Shown piece after piece: positions 16,496 through 25,207 of a stretch of 53,940 bases of DNA. Location: positions 1-53,940 of the forward strand of contig JBGPYB010000011.1 of NCBI GenBank assembly GCA_041493035.1. The letters run 5' to 3'. Every line of letters begins with the position of its first letter. Within the stretch, counting starts at the first letter, position 1. Origin of the DNA: JBGPYB01 sp041493035 (GTDB lineage: Bacteria > Acidobacteriota > Vicinamibacteria > Fen-336). The notes below the pieces were generated by a model that searched no databases, was not told the origin of the DNA, and saw only the letters and a list, made by a program, of their open reading frames with translations. Made by a program: the position numbers and the translations under genes.

Positions 16496-18222
16496 GGTTG
16501 CGGCCGCAGGCCCTCCTCCTCATGGACGACGACGATATGGTCCTCGGGCACGTCCGTGAAGACCTGCTTGGCGCCGCTCGGCCACTTCACCTCGAGCGAC
16601 TCGATCCTGCTCGGGGCCCCCAGCCCGAAGTGGACCCGGGGGTCGCTCGCCGAGGCATAGGAGCCGCTCGTCTTCACCTCACGGATCTGGTCGCGGCCCC
16701 CGGCTCGCACCCGCACCCGCGCGCCGATCCCGTCCCGGTTGCTGCGCGCGCCGATCGTTCGCACCGTCAGCCAATGGTTGGCGTTCTTGGTCGTGTTGTG
16801 GAGCAGTGTCAGCGAGTCGTCCATGTTCACGACCACCGCGTCGATCCGTCCGTCGTTGTCGAAATCGCCGAAGGCGACGCCGCGGCTCGACTTGACCACC
16901 TGGAGGCCGGGGCCGCCGGTGGCCGTGACGTCGGCAAACGAGCCGTTGCCGAGGTTCCGGAGGACCTGGTTCTGCTGGCCGTACGTCTCCTGGGACAAGT
17001 GGGCGGCGTCCACCTGGGGGTAGACGTGGCCGCTCGCCACGAACAGGTCCTCCCAGCCGTCGTTGTCGAAGTCCTGGAAGCCGGTCCCCCAGCTCAGCCG
17101 GTTGAAGCTGACCTGGCCGATCCGGGCAGCGTAGGTCACATCGGAGAAGCGGAGGTTGCCGTCGTTGTGGTACAGGGGCTTGTAGTCGTCCTGGAACGTC
17201 GTGACGAACAGGTCCGGCCGTCCGTCGCCATCGTAGTCGCCGGCATCGATGCCCATTCCCGATTGCGCTCGTCCGTCCTGGCTGTAGCCGGTGCCGGATT
17301 GCAGCGAGACGTCTTCGAACGAGCCGTTCCCCCGATTGCGGTAGAGCCCCTGGATGGTCGAATCGCTGGCCACGTAGATGTCGGGCCAGCCGTCGTCGTC
17401 GAGATCGGCCGTGACCACGCCCAGGCTCTTCAGCTCCGGGTTCATGAGGCCCGCCGCCCGCGTGACGTCTTTGAAAGTGCCGTCGCCGTTGTTGTGGTAG
17501 AGGACGTTCGCGCTGCCCGCGACTCCCGTGGGCCCGCAGAAGACCCGCAACCCTTTCCAGAGGCAGTACGGCGACACCCGGTCGAGGTAGGGCCGGTCGA
17601 ACTGGACGTAGTTCGTGACGAACAGGTCCAGACGACCGTCGTGGTCGTAGTCGAAGAAGGCCGCCGAGACGGAATCGGTCTTCCCCCCGCCGACGCCGGC
17701 CTTGGCCGTGACGTCGCTGAACGTCCCGTTACCGTCGTTGTGGTAGAGATGATTGCCCTCGAGGATCGTGGTCACGAAGAGATCGACGAGCCCGTCGTTG
17801 TCGTAGTCGCCAGCGGCCACCGCGCTGCCCCAATAGCCCCCCTCGAGGCCGGAACCGGTGGTGACGTCCTTGAACGTGCCCTTCCCGTCGTTGTGGTAGA
17901 GGCGGTTGCCCGGGCCGCGCTCGCCTTTCGCCTGCCGCTCGAGGGTCGAGCCGTTGACGACGAACAGGTCCATGAAGCCGTCTCCGTCGTAGTCGATCCA
18001 CGCCGCCCCGTTGCCGGTGGACTCGATGATGTAGGGCTTCCCGGGGCTGCCAAACAGGTTTCGGTAGTCGAGGCGCGCGGGTTCCGTGGCGTCTTCGAAC
18101 TGGATCGGGCCGCCTGCTGCGGCCCCTGCACCCGGGTGCCTCGCCGCCATCGTGAGGAGTGCGAGCCCGCTCGCGAAGGCGACGATCAGGGCTCTCGCAC
18201 GGGCCGGACGCGGTCTCCCCAT
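16492..18222 (-). CDS. CRTAC1-family FG-GAP repeat protein with ASPIC/UnbV domain
   Basis: A 576-residue secreted protein with an N-terminal hydrophobic signal (about 8-30). About seven FG-GAP-type repeats follow, each with a calcium-loop-like DxDxDG stretch (WIDYDGDGFMDLFVVNG, DYDNDGLVDLFVT, DFDNDGWEDLFVASG) and an NxGNGxFxDVT turn, forming an integrin-alpha-like beta-propeller. The last about 100 residues match the ASPIC/UnbV domain (RSNRDGIGARVRVRAGGRDQ, SDPRVHFGLG, VKWPSGAKQVF). Proteins of this layout are abundant in Acidobacteriota and Planctomycetes, function largely unknown, probably calcium-dependent surface binding. It is the first gene of a two-gene operon with the TPR protein. A TATCAT box at 18233-18238 lies 11 bases upstream of the ATG. 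Confidence 0.93.
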   Translation of the reverse strand: MGRPRPARARALIVAFASGLALLTMAARHPGAGAAAGGPIQFEDATEPARLDYRNLFGSPGKPYIIESTGNGAAWIDYDGDGFMDLFVVNGSTLERQAKGERGPGNRLYHNDGKGTFKDVTTGSGLEGGYWGSAVAAGDYDNDGLVDLFVTTILEGNHLYHNDGNGTFSDVTAKAGVGGGKTDSVSAAFFDYDHDGRLDLFVTNYVQFDRPYLDRVSPYCLWKGLRVFCGPTGVAGSANVLYHNNGDGTFKDVTRAAGLMNPELKSLGVVTADLDDDGWPDIYVASDSTIQGLYRNRGNGSFEDVSLQSGTGYSQDGRAQSGMGIDAGDYDGDGRPDLFVTTFQDDYKPLYHNDGNLRFSDVTYAARIGQVSFNRLSWGTGFQDFDNDGWEDLFVASGHVYPQVDAAHLSQETYGQQNQVLRNLGNGSFADVTATGGPGLQVVKSSRGVAFGDFDNDGRIDAVVVNMDDSLTLLHNTTKNANHWLTVRTIGARSNRDGIGARVRVRAGGRDQIREVKTSGSYASASDPRVHFGLGAPSRIESLEVKWPSGAKQVFTDVPEDHIVVVHEEEGLRPQP

Positions 18223-18228
18223 TTCCGC

Positions 18229-18248
18229 GGGAATGATATGCGATTCCC
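18229..18248. promoter_or_regulatory. Inverted repeat in the divergent CRTAC1/sulfatase promoter region
   Basis: GGGAAT (18229-18234) and ATTCCC (18243-18248) are exact inverted arms around an 8-base spacer. The minus-strand TATCAT -10 candidate for the CRTAC1 gene (18233-18238) lies inside, so a protein bound here could repress or co-control both divergent genes. Short arms make chance occurrence possible. Confidence 0.3.
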
Positions 18249-18274
18249 GGACCTCCCCGAGGCCGGGGTGGAAG

Positions 18275-18283
18275 GGTTACGCT
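18275..18283 (+). promoter_or_regulatory. -10 box (GGTTACGCT) for the sulfatase-TPR gene
   Basis: Plus-strand GGT-TACGCT, 10 bases before the ATG at 18294. It matches GGTTATGCT at 5637-5645 and GGTTATACT at 41438-41446. No Shine-Dalgarno lies between it and the ATG, so a leaderless or near-leaderless message is implied. Confidence 0.4.
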
Positions 18284-18293
18284 AGGGCCGACC

Positions 18294-20501
18294 ATGAGCC
18301 GCTCGAGGCGCCGGACGGGAGCGCGACCATCGGAAGGGCCGCCCGTGGCGACGACGGGCGCCACCCCGCGGAGAGCGGTCTGGCCCGGCGCGGCCGCGCT
18401 CGCCGTGGCGATCGCCGTCGGGGTGTTACTGTGGCGGAGCGCGGTCAAGGGCCGGCCGTCGGGGGCCGGACTGAACGTGCTACTCGTCACCCTCGACACG
18501 ACGCGGGCAGACCACCTCGGATGCTATGGACGCCGCGACGCCCGAACCCCGCGCCTCGACCGCCTTGCCGCCGAGGGCGTGCGCTTCGAGAACGCGATCG
18601 CCGACGCGCCGATCACCCTGCCTTCCCACGCGTCGATCCTGACCGGCCTCTACCCTTTCGAGCACGGTGTCCGGAACAACGGCAACTTCTACCTCGGGGA
18701 ACGGTTCGAGACGCTGGCCACAGTTCTGCGCAAGCGGGGCTATCGGACAGCGGCTTTCGTCAGCTCCTTCGTCCTCGACCGCCGGTACGGGCTCGCCCGC
18801 GGTTTCGAGACCTACGACGATCGGATGGAGGAGACTCCGGTCCCGGGATCGAGCGTCGAAGCGGAGCGTCGAGGAGACAGTACGGCGCAGGCGCTCGCCC
18901 GTTGGCTCGACGGCTACGCGGCTCCCGGCGCTTCGGCTCCCTTCTTCGCCTGGCTCCACCTCTACGATCCCCACGAGCCGTATCGACCGCCGCCACCGTT
19001 CCGCGACCTCTTCGCCCACGACCCCTACGACGGCGAGATCGCGTTCGCCGACCATACCGTGGGCACGATCCTGGACAAGCTCGCCCAGCTCGGCCTTCTC
19101 GATCGGTCGCTCGTCGCGGTCGTCGCCGACCACGGCGAGGGCCTCGGCGACCACGGCGAGGAAACGCACTCGATGTTCCTCTACGAGAGCGCGATTCGCG
19201 TCCCCCTGATCCTCTGGCGGCCCGGGATCCTCCCGGCGGCGAAGGTCGTGGCGACGCCGGTTCGTACGCTGGACCTCTCGCCGACGATCCTCGACATCCT
19301 GGGGGAGCCGCCTCTCGCCGCTCCACACGCCCGGAGCCTTCGGGGAGCGATCTACGGACGCTCGGGGGAGCCCCCTCCCGCGGCCTACGCCGAGACCTAC
19401 GTCCCCAAACTCTACATGAACGGGGCGGCGCTGCGAGCCCTGCGCGACGAGCGTTTCAAGCTGATCGACGCTCCCCGCCCCGAGCTCTACGATCTCGCCC
19501 ACGACCCCGGGGAGACGACGAATCGCTACGACGCCGAGCCCCGTATCGCGCAGGCCCTGAAGGCCGAACTGGAACGACTGACCGCCGGCTCTCCCGGAGC
19601 GATGAACGTGGGCCCGCTCGAGCCCGACGCAGCGGAGAAGCTGAGGGCACTAGGCTACCTGGGCGCGGGAGAAGAGGCGCCCCCGAGCGCCCATGACGCG
19701 GGGGGGAAGGACCCGAAGGACCTGATCGCGACATTCAACCGGCTGCGGCGGGCCACCGGAGCCGTGCGGGACCGACGGTTCGAGGAAGTGTTGCCGATCC
19801 TGCACGCCGTCCTCGCCGAGGACCCGCGGAACGCCTTGGCTCACATGTTGCTGGGCAGCGCGAGCATGGGCATGCGCCAGTACTCCGCCGCGATCGAGCA
19901 CTTCCGGGCCTACCTCGCGCTCGTGCCGACCAGCTCGCAGGCGCACCAGTGGATGGCGACCTGCTACGTGAATCTGGGGGACCGCGCGAACGCCCTGCGG
20001 GAGGCGGGGTTTGCGCTCGCCATCGATCCTCACCTGAGCGACGCCCGCCTGCTGCGAGCCGGCACCTTCTCCGCGCTCGGCCGACGGGCGGAGGCGGTCC
20101 AGGAGCTGCGCGCTGCCGTCGCCACCGACCCGGAGAAGGCGCCGCTGCGGATGAGCCTGGCAGAGGTGCTGTCGGATGCGGGCCACGCCGACGGAGCCGA
20201 GGCGGAGTACCGCACGATCCTCGATCAGGACCCCGCCTTCGCGCCCGCGCTCGCCGGGTTGGGGGCGCTGCTCGTCCGGCGGGGCGCCCTGGAGGAAGCT
20301 TCGGGAGCCCTCCGGCGGGCCCTCGAGGTTGATCCGCGGCAGGACGAGGCCCGTTTCAACCTGGCCGGCGTCCTCGAGCGGCAGGGCCATTCCGCAGAAG
20401 CACGCGCCGAATACGAACGGCTCGCCCGCGGGGCCGACACCCCTCCGGCGGTCAGGGAAGCGGCAAAGAGGCGGTGTGAGAGGAAGGGCGAGGCGCGATA
20501 G
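18294..20501 (+). CDS. Membrane-anchored sulfatase-superfamily domain fused to TPRs
   Basis: 735 residues: one N-terminal membrane segment (about 31-47), a sulfatase/AlkP-superfamily domain (about 62-450), then TPR repeats (about 475-730). The metal-binding motif is LLVTLDTTRADHLGCYG with Asp 68. The catalytic position normally held by formylglycine is Thr 108 (TLPSHASILTG). DHGEGLGDHGEETHS supplies the second metal ligands. With Thr as nucleophile the domain looks more like a phospho- or phosphoethanolamine-type transferase/hydrolase than a formylglycine sulfatase. The catalytic domain ends with EKLRALGYLG, a motif shared with two other genes here. Anchored topology predicts a periplasmic enzyme bound to a protein partner through its TPRs. 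It starts a likely three-gene operon with the next two genes. Confidence 0.9.
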   Translation: MSRSRRRTGARPSEGPPVATTGATPRRAVWPGAAALAVAIAVGVLLWRSAVKGRPSGAGLNVLLVTLDTTRADHLGCYGRRDARTPRLDRLAAEGVRFENAIADAPITLPSHASILTGLYPFEHGVRNNGNFYLGERFETLATVLRKRGYRTAAFVSSFVLDRRYGLARGFETYDDRMEETPVPGSSVEAERRGDSTAQALARWLDGYAAPGASAPFFAWLHLYDPHEPYRPPPPFRDLFAHDPYDGEIAFADHTVGTILDKLAQLGLLDRSLVAVVADHGEGLGDHGEETHSMFLYESAIRVPLILWRPGILPAAKVVATPVRTLDLSPTILDILGEPPLAAPHARSLRGAIYGRSGEPPPAAYAETYVPKLYMNGAALRALRDERFKLIDAPRPELYDLAHDPGETTNRYDAEPRIAQALKAELERLTAGSPGAMNVGPLEPDAAEKLRALGYLGAGEEAPPSAHDAGGKDPKDLIATFNRLRRATGAVRDRRFEEVLPILHAVLAEDPRNALAHMLLGSASMGMRQYSAAIEHFRAYLALVPTSSQAHQWMATCYVNLGDRANALREAGFALAIDPHLSDARLLRAGTFSALGRRAEAVQELRAAVATDPEKAPLRMSLAEVLSDAGHADGAEAEYRTILDQDPAFAPALAGLGALLVRRGALEEASGALRRALEVDPRQDEARFNLAGVLERQGHSAEARAEYERLARGADTPPAVREAAKRRCERKGEAR

Positions 20502-20541
20502 AATCACGGGGCGGTCGCCCCTGGCCGCACCGCGCATTATC

Positions 20542-22707
20542 ATGGCCCTCGCTACCGCCGTCGTTACCGCGTTCCTCGTGGCCGCGCCCCAGGCCACCCC
20601 GGGCCCGACGGTCGACTCCCGCCTGCCCCGGATCGGCGTCGTGTCGGAGCTCGTGGAGGTGGACGTGATCGTGACGGACAAGGGTGACCACCCCCGCACC
20701 GACCTCGGGCCGGAGGACTTCGAGATCCTCGAGGACGGCCGGCCCCAGCCGATCACGCACTTCGCGCGCGGCTTCGCCGCCGGTCCTGCGCTGCGCCCGC
20801 CCGCGGCGGCGGCCCCCCGCATCGCGCCGTTCCCCGACGAAGAGGCGCCGCGCGGCCGCCACGTCGTGCTCGCAGTCGACGACTACCACCTCGAGCCCTC
20901 GGACCTCGCGACGGTGAGGAAGGCGCTCCTGCGCTTCATCGACGGGCAGCTCCAGCCCGGCGACGAGGTGGCGGTGGTTGCGGCGAGCGGGAGCCTCGGT
21001 GCGCTCCAGCAGTTCACGACCGACCGCGACGTGCTGCGGCGCGCCGTGGACCGCCTGCGGGCGCAGAACCGGGCCTTCCGCGCCGCGCAAGACGTCCCCC
21101 GCATCACCGACTACCAGGCCGAGATGATCTCCGCCGGCGACGCGGAAGCGCTCGACCTGGCGGTGCAGGAGTTCCTGACGTCGGAGCCCGCGAACCGGCG
21201 AACCGACAATGCACAGATGCGAGCCGAGCAGCGGATCAAGACGATGGCCCGCCAGATCGTGTCCCAGACGGCCAACCTCACGTCCCAGACCCTCGCGTCC
21301 CTCGAGCGCGTCGCGCGCGGCCTCACGCCCCTGCGGGGCCGCAAGGTGGTCGTGCTTTTCTCCGGCGGCTTCTTCATGGGAACGGACCGCCAGTCGAGCC
21401 GCCGCGACCTCGAGGTGATCGCAGACGCGGCCATGCGCGCGGGGGTCGTGTTCTACACCGTGGATGCCCGCGGCCTCGTCGCGCTCTCCGCGATCGGTGA
21501 CGCGAGCGTCGGGGGAGGCTACGACATCACGACGAACCCCGGGGAGCGCGAGCGCATCGAGATCAGGGCGCAGGACGCGGCGCGGGACGGGATGAGCGCC
21601 CTCGCCGCAGATACAGGGGGTCTCGCGCTGTTCAATCGCAACGACCTTGACGGCGCGCTGAAGCAGGTCCTCGAAGACAGCGCGAGCTATTACCGCCTGG
21701 GCTACGAGCCCCAAGCCTCTCCGCGCGACGGGCGCTTTCGGAAGATGGAAGTCCGCGTCCCCGCCCATTCCGGGCTGCGCGTCCGCACGGCGAGCGGCTA
21801 CCTCGCGCAAGCCACCGCTGCGGCCGCCGCGACCGCCGCCGCCGCCGGGCAGACGGCCTCGACCCAGGAAGGGGACGCGGCCCGTTTGCTGCGGACGGCC
21901 CTCGACTCCTCGTTCCCGCTCCGCGGCCTTCCCGTGGACCTCGCCGCGGACTTCATGGGCACGAACGAGGGGGACGTGGTCGTGGTCACGGCGGTCCTCG
22001 ATGCCGCCCGTCTGGATTTCCACCCGACCGCGGACGGCCGGGAGTCAGCCGCGGTCGACCTCGTCGGCATCGTCGTCGACGAAGCGGGCAAGGCGGCCGG
22101 CCAGTTCAGCGACCGGGTGGAGCTCACCCTCAGCGCGGAGGCGAAGGAGCGCGCGATCGCCAACGGCCTCACCTACCGCAAGACGCTCACCGTGCCACCC
22201 GGCCTCCTCCAGGCGCGGGTCGCAGTGCGGGAGGACAAGACCGGTCTCCTCGGCAGCGCCACGCAGTGGGTGCAGGTCCCCGACCGGAGGAAGCAGGCGC
22301 TCGCCCTCAGCAGCATCGTCGTGGTGGCCGAAGGCGAGAGCGCGGCGGGCCCGCCTTCGGCGACGGCACGCGGAGCCGCGTCGTTCGACCGCCCCCGGCG
22401 CGCGGAAGTGTCTCGGCGCTTCCCGCGCGGCAGCCACCTGGACTACCTGCTCGTGGTCTACGACCGCACGAAGTCGGGTGCCGCGGGTCCGGTCGCGATC
22501 GAGAAGCAGCTCCTCTCCGGGAACGTGGTCCTGACGAAGTCGTCGCCCACTCTCCTGACCGGAGACAACCCGGACGGCGCGCGGGCCGAGGGGGGAAGGC
22601 TGCGCCTCGACGGCTTCGCCCCGGGCGACTACGAGCTGCGGATCGTGGCGACCGACGCCACGGCGCGGGCCACTGCCACGCGGAGCCTGCGGTTCACGGT
22701 GGAATAG
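20542..22707 (+). CDS. VWFA-related acidobacterial-type exported protein
   Basis: 721 residues from the ATG at 20542 (the open frame runs further upstream inside the sulfatase gene and is not used). Signal peptide about 1-18. Then ELVEVDVIVTDKGDHPRTDL and EDFEILEDGRPQPI, the start of the VWFA-related acidobacterial domain. The von Willebrand A-like core (about 110-400) has HVVLAVDDYHL in place of the canonical MIDAS DxSxS, so metal binding is doubtful. It also has GRKVVVLFSGGFF and VVFYTVDARGLVAL. The region YYRLGYEPQASPRDGRFRKM closes the domain. A C-terminal part of about 270 residues is beta-rich and unrecognised. Function of the family is unknown, probably protein-protein interaction in the periplasm. 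No Shine-Dalgarno is visible. Confidence 0.9.
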   Translation: MALATAVVTAFLVAAPQATPGPTVDSRLPRIGVVSELVEVDVIVTDKGDHPRTDLGPEDFEILEDGRPQPITHFARGFAAGPALRPPAAAAPRIAPFPDEEAPRGRHVVLAVDDYHLEPSDLATVRKALLRFIDGQLQPGDEVAVVAASGSLGALQQFTTDRDVLRRAVDRLRAQNRAFRAAQDVPRITDYQAEMISAGDAEALDLAVQEFLTSEPANRRTDNAQMRAEQRIKTMARQIVSQTANLTSQTLASLERVARGLTPLRGRKVVVLFSGGFFMGTDRQSSRRDLEVIADAAMRAGVVFYTVDARGLVALSAIGDASVGGGYDITTNPGERERIEIRAQDAARDGMSALAADTGGLALFNRNDLDGALKQVLEDSASYYRLGYEPQASPRDGRFRKMEVRVPAHSGLRVRTASGYLAQATAAAAATAAAAGQTASTQEGDAARLLRTALDSSFPLRGLPVDLAADFMGTNEGDVVVVTAVLDAARLDFHPTADGRESAAVDLVGIVVDEAGKAAGQFSDRVELTLSAEAKERAIANGLTYRKTLTVPPGLLQARVAVREDKTGLLGSATQWVQVPDRRKQALALSSIVVVAEGESAAGPPSATARGAASFDRPRRAEVSRRFPRGSHLDYLLVVYDRTKSGAAGPVAIEKQLLSGNVVLTKSSPTLLTGDNPDGARAEGGRLRLDGFAPGDYELRIVATDATARATATRSLRFTVE

Positions 22708-22715
22708 AGAGCGCG

Positions 22716-24560
22716 GTGACTGAAGAGCGCTCGCCGATCGCGTCGGTCGAGCACGTCCGGGATGAGCTGAAGCGCCTCGGGTATCTGGACAGCGGCCTCG
22801 ATCGCTTCGTCCTGGCGGGGGCGGGAGGGCCGTCGCTTTTCCGCACCTCCTTCGGCGTCGCCTGGCGCGTCGGCGCCGCTGCGGGACCTCTTCTGGGGGC
22901 AGCCCTCACTCTGGCGGCCCTGAGCCTGGATCGCCGTCTGCTCTCGGAGCCGACCGATCTGGTGGTTCTACTCCTGTACTCGTCGGTCGCGCTGGGAATC
23001 ATGGCGGCTGGGGCCGCCTTTGCCTTAGGACTCGCGGCGGCCTGGCTCCAGCGACGCGTGGGCCCCGGCGGCGGAGAAAGCCTCGCTCGCAACGTGGGGT
23101 TGACCCTGGGCCTCGGCGGCCTCGCGTACCTCGCGCTCTGGTGGCGATCCCATGGCTTGGGCGCGCCCCCCCTGGCGCAAGTCGCCGCTCTCGCCCTCGG
23201 GCTCTTCCTGAGCGTGGCACTCGCCCGCTTCGGCTCCCTCGCGGCGGTCGCCGTGCTCTCCGCCGTCGGCAGCGGACAGTTGCCTCAGGCGAGGCTTTCG
23301 AGGCGCCATGTCCTCGCTTCGGTGGCTGTGGGCGGGGCGCTCTTCGCCGGCGGGATCGCCGTCTCCTACTCGGCCGAGGCGAGCAAGGACGAGGCGCCGG
23401 ACTACGCCGTCGTCCCCACCGGGCTCCGGATCAGGGTCCTCGCCATCGACGGTCTCGAACGGCGCATGACCGAGCAGATGCTGGCCCGCGGCGAGATGCC
23501 CGAGCTGGCGCGTCTCCTCGCGCGTGGAGCCCACGGCCGACTGACCGCCGAGCCCGAGCGCGTCCCGGCCATCGTGTGGACCACGGTCGCGACCGGCCGG
23601 GGACCGGAGGCTCACGGGATCCAGTCCGCCGGTGCACGGCGCCTCGCAGGGATGCGCACCGCCGTCTCCCTCGATTCCGCAGGAGGGCGATTCGCGTCGG
23701 CTCTGGGGACGGCGGCGGATCTCCTCCGCCTCACGCGGACCGGGCCTCCGACATCCGTCCTCCGGGGGGTGAAGACCTTCTGGAACGTGGCATCGGAGAA
23801 GGGGCTCCGGGTGGGTGTCGTGAATTGGTGGGCCACCTGGCCGGCCGATCCTCTCAACGGCTACGTCGTGAGCGACCGGGCCTTCTTCAAGCTCGAGCGA
23901 GGAGAAGCCGCGGACCGAGAGGTCTTTCCCGCCGATTCCTTTGGTCGCCTTCGCCCGCTCGTCGGCGCGGTCGCTGAAGAGCGCGCCCACCGCCTCGATC
24001 GCTTCGCGACCTCCGCGGCCGGGGCGCTTCGACGCGAGACGCTCCCCGACATCGAAGCCGTCTATCTCCCGGGCCTCGACATCTTCACGATGCGGAAGAT
24101 GGGAGAGGCTGCGAGTGCCGATCTGGCGGCTCTCGAAGACCGTCTCGCGAGCGTACGGGAGTACTACCGTTTCGTCGACGAGCGCATCGGCGAAGGGGCC
24201 GCCGGCCGTGCGACCGGAGACGTCCTCGCGCTGGTGGGCGATCCGGGGCGCCTGGCCCGCGGCGGCGAAGGGGCAGCGATCGGCACGTTGCTCCTCGAGG
24301 GAGGCCCCGTCCTCGCGGGCGACCTGGGTGTCGTTTCGGAGCGCGACGTTGCGCCCACCCTCCTCCATCTCGCGGGCCTCCCGACGAGCCGAGAGCTGCC
24401 CGGCGCGGTGTTGGAAGCCGCGCTCCGCCCGGACTTTCGCCGGGACCACCCGGTGCGCCGGGTGGCGTCCCTCGGACGGCGCCCGACCGTGCGAGCAACG
24501 GAGAGCGCCTTCGACCGCGAGATGCTCGAAGAGCTGCGCAGTTTGGGGTACATCCAGTAA
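22716..24560 (+). CDS. Membrane AlkP-superfamily phosphodiesterase-like protein
   Basis: 614 residues from a GTG 8 bases after the previous stop. A soluble start (HVRDELKRLGYLDSGLDRFV) is followed by about five membrane segments (about 48-225). A type-I phosphodiesterase/nucleotide-pyrophosphatase-like domain then begins IRVLAIDGLERRMTEQML (metal ligand Asp 245). The predicted nucleophile is Thr 289 or Thr 290 in VWTTVATGRGPEAHGI. The later metal motif, normally DHG, is not convincing: the chain reads ALVGDPGRLARGGEG and is short here, so the active site may be incomplete. It ends MLEELRSLGYIQ, like the ends of two other AlkP-family domains in the window. Last gene of the sulfatase-TPR/VWFA operon. 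Confidence 0.82.
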   Translation: MTEERSPIASVEHVRDELKRLGYLDSGLDRFVLAGAGGPSLFRTSFGVAWRVGAAAGPLLGAALTLAALSLDRRLLSEPTDLVVLLLYSSVALGIMAAGAAFALGLAAAWLQRRVGPGGGESLARNVGLTLGLGGLAYLALWWRSHGLGAPPLAQVAALALGLFLSVALARFGSLAAVAVLSAVGSGQLPQARLSRRHVLASVAVGGALFAGGIAVSYSAEASKDEAPDYAVVPTGLRIRVLAIDGLERRMTEQMLARGEMPELARLLARGAHGRLTAEPERVPAIVWTTVATGRGPEAHGIQSAGARRLAGMRTAVSLDSAGGRFASALGTAADLLRLTRTGPPTSVLRGVKTFWNVASEKGLRVGVVNWWATWPADPLNGYVVSDRAFFKLERGEAADREVFPADSFGRLRPLVGAVAEERAHRLDRFATSAAGALRRETLPDIEAVYLPGLDIFTMRKMGEAASADLAALEDRLASVREYYRFVDERIGEGAAGRATGDVLALVGDPGRLARGGEGAAIGTLLLEGGPVLAGDLGVVSERDVAPTLLHLAGLPTSRELPGAVLEAALRPDFRRDHPVRRVASLGRRPTVRATESAFDREMLEELRSLGYIQ

Positions 24561-24598
24561 CGCGACGTTCAAACCCGCGCCCCGCGAGCGGTATCTCA

Positions 24599-25207
24599 GT
24601 GGTGGCAGTGGGATCTTTGACCTTGACCGACAGCACCGCGTACAACCCGAAAGTCCTTCCGCTGCCGCGTGATGAGGACCGCCGTACCCGCGAATGGGAG
24701 CGGGTGCGGGCGGCCCAGAACGGGGATCTCGTGGCCTTCGAGGAGCTTTACCGCGACAACGTCGGGCGCGTCCACTCCGTCTGCTTCCGGATGGCCGGGG
24801 ATGCGGCTCTGGCGGAGGAGCTGACCCAGGACGTCTTCGTCCGAGCGTGGCAGAAGCTTTCGTCCTTCCGCGGCGACAGTGCCTTCTCGACCTGGCTCCA
24901 CCCCCTGACCATCAACGTGGCCCTGTCGGAGAGACGCTCCGGTCGCCGACGCCTCGCTCGAGTGATGCACACCGACGACCTCACCCCTTTCGAGCGTCCG
25001 GGGAGGCCCGCCGGGCCCGAGGCGGCTCTCGATCTCGAGCGAGCGCTGAACATCCTCCCCGACGGCGCGATGGCGGTCTTCGTCCTCCACGATGTCGAAG
25101 GGTACAAGCACGAGGAGATCGGGGAGCTGATCGGCGTGGCCACGGGAACCTCCAAGGCACAGCTTCATCGCGCCCGCCGGCTTCTCAGGGAGGCGTTGCA
25201 ATCATGA
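24599..25207 (+). CDS. ECF-type RNA polymerase sigma factor
   Basis: 202 residues from GTG. Region 2 spans about 40-110 (FEELYRDNVGRVHSVCFRMA, LTQDVFVRAWQKLSSFRG, STWL). Region 4 spans about 140-200 (LPDGAMAVFVLHDVEGYKHE, GTSKAQLHRARRLLREAL), the helix-turn-helix that reads the -35. Regions 1.1 and 3 are absent, as in ECF factors. The start is uncertain: several GTG/TTG codons lie close together and no Shine-Dalgarno is seen. The stop overlaps the anti-sigma ATG, the usual sign of a coupled sigma/anti-sigma pair. Downstream DUF4097 genes are the likely local regulon. Confidence 0.93.
   Translation: MVAVGSLTLTDSTAYNPKVLPLPRDEDRRTREWERVRAAQNGDLVAFEELYRDNVGRVHSVCFRMAGDAALAEELTQDVFVRAWQKLSSFRGDSAFSTWLHPLTINVALSERRSGRRRLARVMHTDDLTPFERPGRPAGPEAALDLERALNILPDGAMAVFVLHDVEGYKHEEIGELIGVATGTSKAQLHRARRLLREALQS

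Noticed and set aside
16498..18285. 595-codon plus-strand frame opposite the CRTAC1 gene
   Set aside because: Val/Asp-rich shadow produced by the FG-GAP DxDxDG repeats on the true strand.
20507..20520. GGGGCG/CGCCCC hairpin between the sulfatase-TPR and VWFA genes as a terminator
   Set aside because: Short stem, minimal loop and no T-run; the genes are probably one transcript.
20452..22023. 523-codon minus-strand frame opposite the VWFA-related gene
   Set aside because: No family signature and overlaps two well-supported plus-strand genes.
24561..24598. ECF autoregulatory promoter before the sigma factor gene
   Set aside because: TTCAAAC and GGTATC are vaguely spaced like -35/-10 elements but do not match a recognisable ECF consensus.
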